Assembly (NCBI GenBank): GCA_009908725.1
Contig: JAAAOT010000082.1
Span: 1-36,922, forward strand
Length of the DNA: 36,922 bases
Source: Bacteroidota bacterium
Lineage (GTDB): Bacteria > Bacteroidota > Rhodothermia > Rhodothermales > Salinibacteraceae
Direction: 5' to 3'
Made by a program: the position numbers and the translations under genes. Position 1 is the first letter of the stretch, and every line of letters begins with the position of its first letter. Under the pieces are notes generated by a model. That model searched no databases. It had not been told where the DNA came from and was given only the letters and a program-made list of their open reading frames with translations. Of the stretch, positions 31,217 through 36,922 are shown in pieces.

Positions 31217-34200
31217 CTACCTTCGGCTTGCGGAAGGCGGGTCCTCTGTATTCGACGGGGTGCTCCTGAGCGCCGTCTTTCCGGGGCCGGGGAAAAGTAA
31301 CTCCGTGTCTTCGGATACAAAGACCCTGTAGCCACGTCCCGGCACGATGGGCCCGATCTCGTTTACATCAAGTTGCGGGATGTACACATTCCCCTGACCG
31401 TCTTTTACCATCACCAACACGTCGGAGATGGGCGATAGAGCGTCGGCAACGGGCAGCGATGTTTCTGAAAGAACGGGGATCATATTCCAGCCTTCGCTAA
31501 GAATGATCCGCGTGCTCGCCGGGTTCAGCGCAATCCCGTCGACGGTGAGACTCTTTCCTTCCGTGACGTACACCGCATAGGCCTGCAGGGGATTCCAGTG
31601 ACCGATTTCGTCGCTCGTTCCGGGGATGAACGCGGCCCCCTGGTCATCCTTTACCAGGCTCACATGATTCGCGATCGGGGCAAACAGGCTCTCCATGTCA
31701 GAAGGGTCCGGAGCCACGCGTGTTGAAACAAGGTTCCATCCCTCTTTCAACGAGATCGTCTGTGTCGTAGGGTTCGAGATGGGGCCTCCCGGCTCTACCG
31801 TGATGGGAACGGAGTTGGAAACCATCTCACTACCATCGGTCCGGGAGGCTACCGCGTGAATCGTATACGTTCCTGACGGAACATTCGTCCAGACATATTC
31901 GGCCTCCTGGCTTCGGGTGCCAAGCAGATTGTCCCCTGCGTAAAAGTCAACCTGCTCGATGTCACTGACGCCGGATACATCCACTCGAATGGCAAAGCTC
32001 GCCGGTTCGATGAAACTCGCTTCCTGGTCCGGTGCGGTGATCGAAATGGCAGGTGAAGTGCCCTCATCTTCCACGACGTTGTAGCTGTAGGACTCGCTCT
32101 CTGTCGTGCCTCCGCCATCCGTTGCCGAACAGCGAATGGTGTGCGTGCCCGTAGCCGGCGTGTAGGTATATGTGGCGTTCCATTCGTCGTTGCTGACGTT
32201 CGAGGGCGTCGCCGTATGAATCGTGTTGCCGTTATCCATGAACGACATGGAGCCAATCCCACCGCCGCTCTCGTCTACGGCCGAGCACACGAGCGTCACC
32301 TCGTCGCCCTGTGGCACGTCATACCCGGAGCCGAAGAAGGCGCCGTTGTGTCTGCCACCGATGCCGACGGATGACGGCGGAACGGAGGGCCCATCGCCGC
32401 CGCCGGGAAGCAGGCTCGTGCCGGGGCAGTCCAGATCGCCGCCGTGAGACGAGCATCTGTATTCACGCCACTTCGAGGATGGGTTCATCGCATCAAGCCA
32501 CACTGCCGCGCTATCCAGTAGGCTCGGCTTGACGCCCTGCCCTTTCATGACTTGCAGGCCCATGAGGTAGTGGCTCGGCTGATGGTCGTTTGACCCCCAG
32601 TAGTTGCCGTACCTCGGCTCGTAGCTTTCGGGCTCCCACCCCTTTTCCCCGGTACGTCGCTCCCAGTTGGCGTCGACATCGCCCGCAAATGTACCCGTAG
32701 ACTGGTCGTAAGACACGGGCGACTGGCCGTACATCATATTTTCGACCACTGCGCGAAACTGCATCTCCAGTGCTTGCCCGCCAAGGCTTCCCTGGTAGCC
32801 ATTCAGACCGGGCACAACCCAGTCACGCCATATCATCGTGCTTGGAAGATTACAGTGCCCAACGCGCTGGTACCATTGGTTCGGAGCCCCATTGTCTCCG
32901 TTGCCGAAAGGGCCGCTTCCAACAGGAGAGTTGCAGACCTCCAGCATTTTCATCGCCGACCGGGTGTGCCGGGCAGGAAGCCACTGAAACGCGTTCGAGT
33001 GCATGTGTTGGTAGGCCCAGTCGTTCGGGCGTACACTGTTGCGGACCCCTTTTCCGTGGTTATGCTGTGTATTGATTTCGTACCATACGTTGTCAAGCCA
33101 GAGGTCCCACCGATCAAACTCCGGCCCCGCGTACTGGTGAGAAAGGTGGGGCGCCTGATCGAAGACCCATCGCCCCGAGCCTCCGGCGAATTGTAGATCG
33201 TCGGCCCCCGGATGTACCTTTTGGTACTCGTCATCGAGGTCGTACTTGATCGATATTTCCCACTGCTTGACGCTCTGAAATTTATAGCCGTTCACCCGTC
33301 GGAAGGCGTAGCCGTTCCAGTGATTTGGCTTATTTCCGTCGTAGCGAGAGGTTGCCGCAGCTGCTTCTTCTCGGTTTTGCCACTGTCTCGTGTCTTCGAA
33401 GAAGTTCGAAAACAGCTTCTCGGCGCGCTCTACACACTGACGCGGCGTTTCGGTCGGACCCGCGCCGTCGAAGCATTGCTCTAAGCTGTATCGAAAGTTG
33501 CGATCATCACCGGGGCCTCCATACCAGTTATCATGGGGAGACCATCCTCGCCCGCCCGACTTGATCGACTTCCACCGATTTCCCCACATATCAAGGGGAT
33601 GATGGACCGGAAGCCACTCATTCCAGTCCGGGTACTGAAGCGCAATCGGAACGTGCCACATCTGCATGTCCCGAAGCACATCGTCTTGTGAGGCCCCGCC
33701 GGGGAAGAGGTACGGAACGGTCTCGCTATCCTCGTCGAGGGCCCAATCGACGCCTGCCCCTCCGGCGAGAAATTGGCTGCCGTTCCCGGGCATGTCGTGA
33801 ATGGCCGTCCCTGACGTGCGCGGCGCATCCGGGCTGCGGCTGGACACCGCGCTCGGGCCGGGCTGGTAGACCGGCGACCATGCATAACCGCCGTACTCAT
33901 AGGTTTCGCCCGTGTCCCGATCTTTCAGGACGCGGGACCGGATGTAGGCGGCAATCTGCTTACCTTCGCTATCGGTCAGGCCGTGCCACTTGCTTCGTGC
34001 AACGATCGACTTGTTGCTGAACGCAAAATATTTTAGATCGGCTCCGTCGGATGCGTGGCAATCCCCACAGGATGCGACGATTGGGTGCGTGCCGGGCCCG
34101 TCAACGAGGCGATCTCGTGCGTTCCAGAGGTCTTCACCCGCCTCCACGTCTGAAGGGTTATCGTAGCCACCGGGAGGTGCCCACGTTGCAGGGTTGTCGA

Positions 34201-34756
34201 ACGTTTTGGTTGTGCCGTCCACCATGCTACTGCCCGGACCGCTCCAGATGTCGATATCCAGGATCCGAAATCCGCTGGAGGGTGTGCCGAACGCATCGGG
34301 GCTCTCGTCGGCTGTGGCACGGTTGTATCGAAACTCAATAAGGTTCGTCCCGTCGCGCAGGCCACCAGAAATATCCGCCGGAAGGGTGAAGCGGATGGTG
34401 GGGTAGGGACCGCCGAGGCACTCGAAGAACTCGCGCTCCGGCGTGCCTGAGAGACAGTTGGCTTCCTGATTCGTCAGGTCTATCCACGCACCGTTATTGA
34501 CACGAATGGAGGCCTTTACCTCATTGAATTCCTCGTGGGACGGATAGCTGATGGAATGAGCCTGGATGTAAATCGATGACGCACTGCCGCCGTTTGAGGC
34601 TTGGAGCGTGACCGCTTCCGTCGCACCATCCGCTCCGCTCATCACTTCGACCGGAAGCATCAGCGTGTTGGAGGTGGGGGCCACAAGGGTGAAGGCTGCG
34701 AGGATCGATGCGATCGCCGTCAATGCTACGATCGGTAGTGCGCGGTGGGCGTGCAT
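31217..34756 (-). CDS. Large secreted protein with single c-type heme motif, Ig-like domains and C-terminal repeats
   Basis: An 1179-residue protein with a signal peptide (about 1-27). Order: a beta-rich N-terminal domain (about 40-185), a cytochrome-c-like segment with the heme site C230-G-D-C233-H234 and GLTDSEGKQIAAYIRS behind it, a large Trp-, His- and Asp-rich region (about 300-770) of no fold known to me, two Ig-like domains (about 790-990) and two related repeats of about 80 residues that begin SLKEGWNLVS (near 1000) and LSEGWNMIPV (near 1083). No Met lies between H234 and the AAYI helix; H258 in KWHGL is the best second axial ligand. No T9SS sorting tail is seen. It is probably periplasmic or exported. 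The middle part might be an enzyme; function is unknown. Confidence 0.8.
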   Translation of the reverse strand: MHAHRALPIVALTAIASILAAFTLVAPTSNTLMLPVEVMSGADGATEAVTLQASNGGSASSIYIQAHSISYPSHEEFNEVKASIRVNNGAWIDLTNQEANCLSGTPEREFFECLGGPYPTIRFTLPADISGGLRDGTNLIEFRYNRATADESPDAFGTPSSGFRILDIDIWSGPGSSMVDGTTKTFDNPATWAPPGGYDNPSDVEAGEDLWNARDRLVDGPGTHPIVASCGDCHASDGADLKYFAFSNKSIVARSKWHGLTDSEGKQIAAYIRSRVLKDRDTGETYEYGGYAWSPVYQPGPSAVSSRSPDAPRTSGTAIHDMPGNGSQFLAGGAGVDWALDEDSETVPYLFPGGASQDDVLRDMQMWHVPIALQYPDWNEWLPVHHPLDMWGNRWKSIKSGGRGWSPHDNWYGGPGDDRNFRYSLEQCFDGAGPTETPRQCVERAEKLFSNFFEDTRQWQNREEAAAATSRYDGNKPNHWNGYAFRRVNGYKFQSVKQWEISIKYDLDDEYQKVHPGADDLQFAGGSGRWVFDQAPHLSHQYAGPEFDRWDLWLDNVWYEINTQHNHGKGVRNSVRPNDWAYQHMHSNAFQWLPARHTRSAMKMLEVCNSPVGSGPFGNGDNGAPNQWYQRVGHCNLPSTMIWRDWVVPGLNGYQGSLGGQALEMQFRAVVENMMYGQSPVSYDQSTGTFAGDVDANWERRTGEKGWEPESYEPRYGNYWGSNDHQPSHYLMGLQVMKGQGVKPSLLDSAAVWLDAMNPSSKWREYRCSSHGGDLDCPGTSLLPGGGDGPSVPPSSVGIGGRHNGAFFGSGYDVPQGDEVTLVCSAVDESGGGIGSMSFMDNGNTIHTATPSNVSNDEWNATYTYTPATGTHTIRCSATDGGGTTESESYSYNVVEDEGTSPAISITAPDQEASFIEPASFAIRVDVSGVSDIEQVDFYAGDNLLGTRSQEAEYVWTNVPSGTYTIHAVASRTDGSEMVSNSVPITVEPGGPISNPTTQTISLKEGWNLVSTRVAPDPSDMESLFAPIANHVSLVKDDQGAAFIPGTSDEIGHWNPLQAYAVYVTEGKSLTVDGIALNPASTRIILSEGWNMIPVLSETSLPVADALSPISDVLVMVKDGQGNVYIPQLDVNEIGPIVPGRGYRVFVSEDTELLFPGPGKTALRSTPSNTEDPPSASRR

Positions 34757-35874
34757 GAAGTTAGAGCGCGAGTGCTTCTGTTGAGGCTTGGCTTACATCA
34801 GTTCTGTGCTTCGATGGAATGTCAAAAAACATGCCTCGTATCGGGTGCGTCCCATCACCGTCCCGTGCCGATCGCCTCTACGGCGCGGAGATCGGACCGG
34901 GGCGACGTCACGAGACCGGGGTGCCCACGATGTGCGACAGGCCAGAATCCGGCGGCTCAAATTTCGCAGGAATCGACAACGGAGAGGCGAGGTCAGCCCG
35001 AGATCCTCGGTTTCTCGTTCCGGAAAGCACATCGAGCGTCCTGCACCCGTTGATACCTCGATGACGCCCGGCCCCCACGCTTGGACAGCGGGAATGTCCG
35101 AGTGCCAATGATCCGTTCGCCGCACTTTCAGATGGTTCATTCTTGGGTGTCCATCAGCGGGTCACCGCTGCAGTTTCGAAGGACGAAAACGACTGTAGGA
35201 TAGACAGTCGTCCGCAGTCGGACGTCTCCTTGTAGGAGTTCACGGGGCTGAGATCGAGCGCATTGTCGGGGTCACCTTCGCTCACGGTCGCGTGTCCTCC
35301 GCGGAACGGTTGACGACGAACCGGTTTGTCGCGCGCCGACGCTCGGCAAAATGGTGCCATGGTCGTGGCTGGTTCCGTCTCAGAAGGTGCGACACTGTAT
35401 GCGTCAATCGTCTCGCTCGCGAAGAGACACGGCCGTCTCGCGACAGGGGAGAGGCACGGCAATATTTCGCTCGACTTCGACGCCAGTGGAAACGCGAGGT
35501 TGCGGGAGTGAAGAAATTCGCTCCGGTCTGCACGTTCCGTATATCCGTCGAGTGGCCGTTTGTCCGTCACGTGTTGATCTCGCAGGTCTTGCGTCATGCA
35601 GACCGGTCGCCGCCCACCTCACCGTATCGAATCGAGGTCTTGCCGGCAGGCTCGTGCTGTTGTGTCGTTCCGTGAGCGATGTGCCCAGATAGAGGGAGGC
35701 TCGACCGATACCGTTGAAATGATAGATGAACAGTGGCTTCTAGCCCATCCTGATCTGTAAGCACGAACAGCCCGAGGCGCACGGTCTGGCTACATTAATC
35801 TTCTGAACCGAGCAGATCGGATCGCAGAATACCGGGTCGTTCCTTGTGACCGGTACGTGAGAAGGATGGACTGC
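34757..35874. other. 1.1-kb region without a convincing gene
   Basis: Several ORFs overlap here on both strands (for example 35154-35597 minus, 35292-35675 plus and 34793-35140 minus), but none has a recognisable domain or start context. One 61-codon plus frame at 35326-35511 has a protein-like composition yet no support. The promoter for the large heme protein (minus, start 34756) should lie near the left end; none was clearly recognised. Confidence 0.45.
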
Positions 35875-36922
35875 TTATAGTACCTTTTGGTACACGTCCT
35901 TCACCTGTCGAGCAATCACGGTCCAGTCGTATCGCTGCGCAGCAAAGGCGCGGCACGCTTCCGTATCTGGAAGTTTAAGCGAGCCGTCTAAGGCGGCAAC
36001 CAGATGGTCCTGGATCTCGGAAGGCGCATCTCCTGCCATAATCAGATCTGTGGACAGGTCGCGCACGACTTCTGGAAGTCCGCCGACAGGGGTGACCATG
36101 ACGGGCGTTCCGGCTGCTAGCGACTCGACCGCCACCAGGCCGAAGCCTTCGAGCGAACGCGTGGGAACGACCGATATATCGGCCGCTCGGTACGCGATGG
36201 GGAGATGTTCGTCCGGCACGAAACCCAGCAGTCGAACGTGTTGCTGGAGTCCGTTGGCTTCAATTTGAGCTTCCAGTTCGGCGGCCAGTGGTCCCTTCCC
36301 GGCAATCAACAATTGTACGTCTGGAATTCGAGATCGCACGCTAGACATGGCCGTGATGAGGTTTTCCAGGCCGACGCGTCGTACCAGGCGTCGGACCGAG
36401 AGGATAATCGGCCTGTCGAGGGGCCATCCTAGCGTTTCACGACATTCAGTTCTCGACGAAGAGACAGCAAACCGGCCAACGTCTACGCCTCCGGGAACGA
36501 TGTCGATCTTGGTGCCCGGGACCCCGTATTTACTGGAGAGGGTGTCCCGGAATGCCTCAGAAAGTACGATGAACCGATTGGAGGATCGGTAAACCAGCTT
36601 TTCCAGGCCCCAGCGCAGGGCGGTCATAGACCGGCCTGCTCCCTCTTCTCGACCCTCCAGAGCCCAAGGGCCGTGAAAATGTGTGACCAGAGGCGTAGAG
36701 CGTAACCGATCCAGAACCGGCAGGGCGTAGAGGGCGAAATGAGAAGCCGTAAGGTCAAACGCGGTTTGTTGCGTGGCTTCTTCGTGGCGGTGTCGTAGCG
36801 CAGTCAGGCGCCCCATGAGACTCGTCGCCTGAGAGGCGGCGCCAAGCACATCCGGGTTACCGTTTGGACACGTTCCTATCACAAGCCCTTTCGCTCGGAC
36901 GCCGGTCTCAGGAAAGTGGTGC
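35875..36922 (-). CDS. Family 4 glycosyltransferase, N-terminus outside window
   Basis: A GT-B enzyme on the minus strand. The frame stays open through the right edge (reading HHFPETGVRAKGLVIG upstream of the GTG at 36882), so the N-terminal part is cut off and that GTG is not the start. The visible part has VTHFHGPW near the acceptor side, IVPGGVDVGRF, SVRRLVRRVGLENLI (R-R-L-x-x-x-K/R-G-like donor-site start), LLIAGKGP, LGFVPDEHLP and the E-x7-E motif in EGFGLVAVE followed by AAGTPVMVTPVGG. All are standard GT4 marks. The HxFPPETGG-like start is also typical. It is separated from the rest of the locus by about 1.1 kb and may belong to a transcript that begins outside the window. Confidence 0.9.
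   Translation of the reverse strand, partial: HHFPETGVRAKGLVIGTCPNGNPDVLGAASQATSLMGRLTALRHRHEEATQQTAFDLTASHFALYALPVLDRLRSTPLVTHFHGPWALEGREEGAGRSMTALRWGLEKLVYRSSNRFIVLSEAFRDTLSSKYGVPGTKIDIVPGGVDVGRFAVSSSRTECRETLGWPLDRPIILSVRRLVRRVGLENLITAMSSVRSRIPDVQLLIAGKGPLAAELEAQIEANGLQQHVRLLGFVPDEHLPIAYRAADISVVPTRSLEGFGLVAVESLAAGTPVMVTPVGGLPEVVRDLSTDLIMAGDAPSEIQDHLVAALDGSLKLPDTEACRAFAAQRYDWTVIARQVKDVYQKVL

Noticed and set aside
35154-35597. 147-codon minus-strand frame in the right-hand gap
   Set aside because: No domain, no start context, and plus-strand frames of similar length cover the same bases.

Overview
The window is a chromosomal polysaccharide locus (exopolysaccharide, capsule or O-antigen) from a G+C-rich member of the Bacteroidota. 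My best guess is a halophilic Rhodothermota/Salinibacter-type organism. The reasons are a secreted protein with a type IX secretion (T9SS) C-terminal sorting tail, the near absence of Shine-Dalgarno sequences before starts, and acidic proteins encoded by G+C-rich DNA. The genus is inference; no rRNA or other marker gene is present.

Layout, left to right. (1) 1-1620: two tandem LuxR/NarL-type response regulators, the first cut by the window edge, separated by a spacer with a hairpin and four 15-bp tandem repeats. (2) 1993-7328 (+): a GT4 glycosyltransferase, a WbaP/ExoY-type initiating sugar-phosphate transferase, a possible 34-codon coupling ORF and a Wzc-like tyrosine autokinase. (3) 7624-8670 (-): a T9SS cargo protein, followed by about 1.1 kb without a convincing gene. 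(4) 9811-18860 (+): a second Wzc-like kinase, a lone SLBB-domain protein, two GT8 glycosyltransferases and a pair of related proteins, one with a HAD hydrolase half and one without. A third GT8 follows on the minus strand (18941-19942). (5) 20232-21062 (+): a PAPS-type sulfotransferase. (6) 28823-21125 (-): a seven-gene run made of a glucose-1-phosphate cytidylyltransferase, an SDR epimerase/reductase, an RmlC-like epimerase, a second sugar nucleotidyltransferase, a homoserine-dehydrogenase-like SAF protein, a GMC oxidoreductase and a GT2. (7) 30912-29464 (-): a Wzy/WaaL-like membrane protein. (8) 34756-31217 (-): a very large secreted protein with a c-type heme motif. (9) 36922-35875 (-): a GT4 cut by the right edge.

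How they fit together (inference). The initiating transferase loads a sugar phosphate on the lipid carrier. The GT4, GT8 and GT2 enzymes extend the repeat unit, and the CDP-sugar-type operon supplies an unusual activated sugar. The sulfotransferase may decorate the chain, the Wzy-like protein polymerises or ligates it, and the two Wzc-like kinases with the SLBB protein control chain length and export. No Wzx flippase, full Wza exporter or sensor kinase is visible, so the locus probably continues outside the window.

The most unusual elements are the duplicated two-domain protein whose copies seem to have kept opposite halves, the CDP-sugar-like operon that lacks a recognisable 4,6-dehydratase, the lone SLBB protein, and the large single-heme secreted protein.
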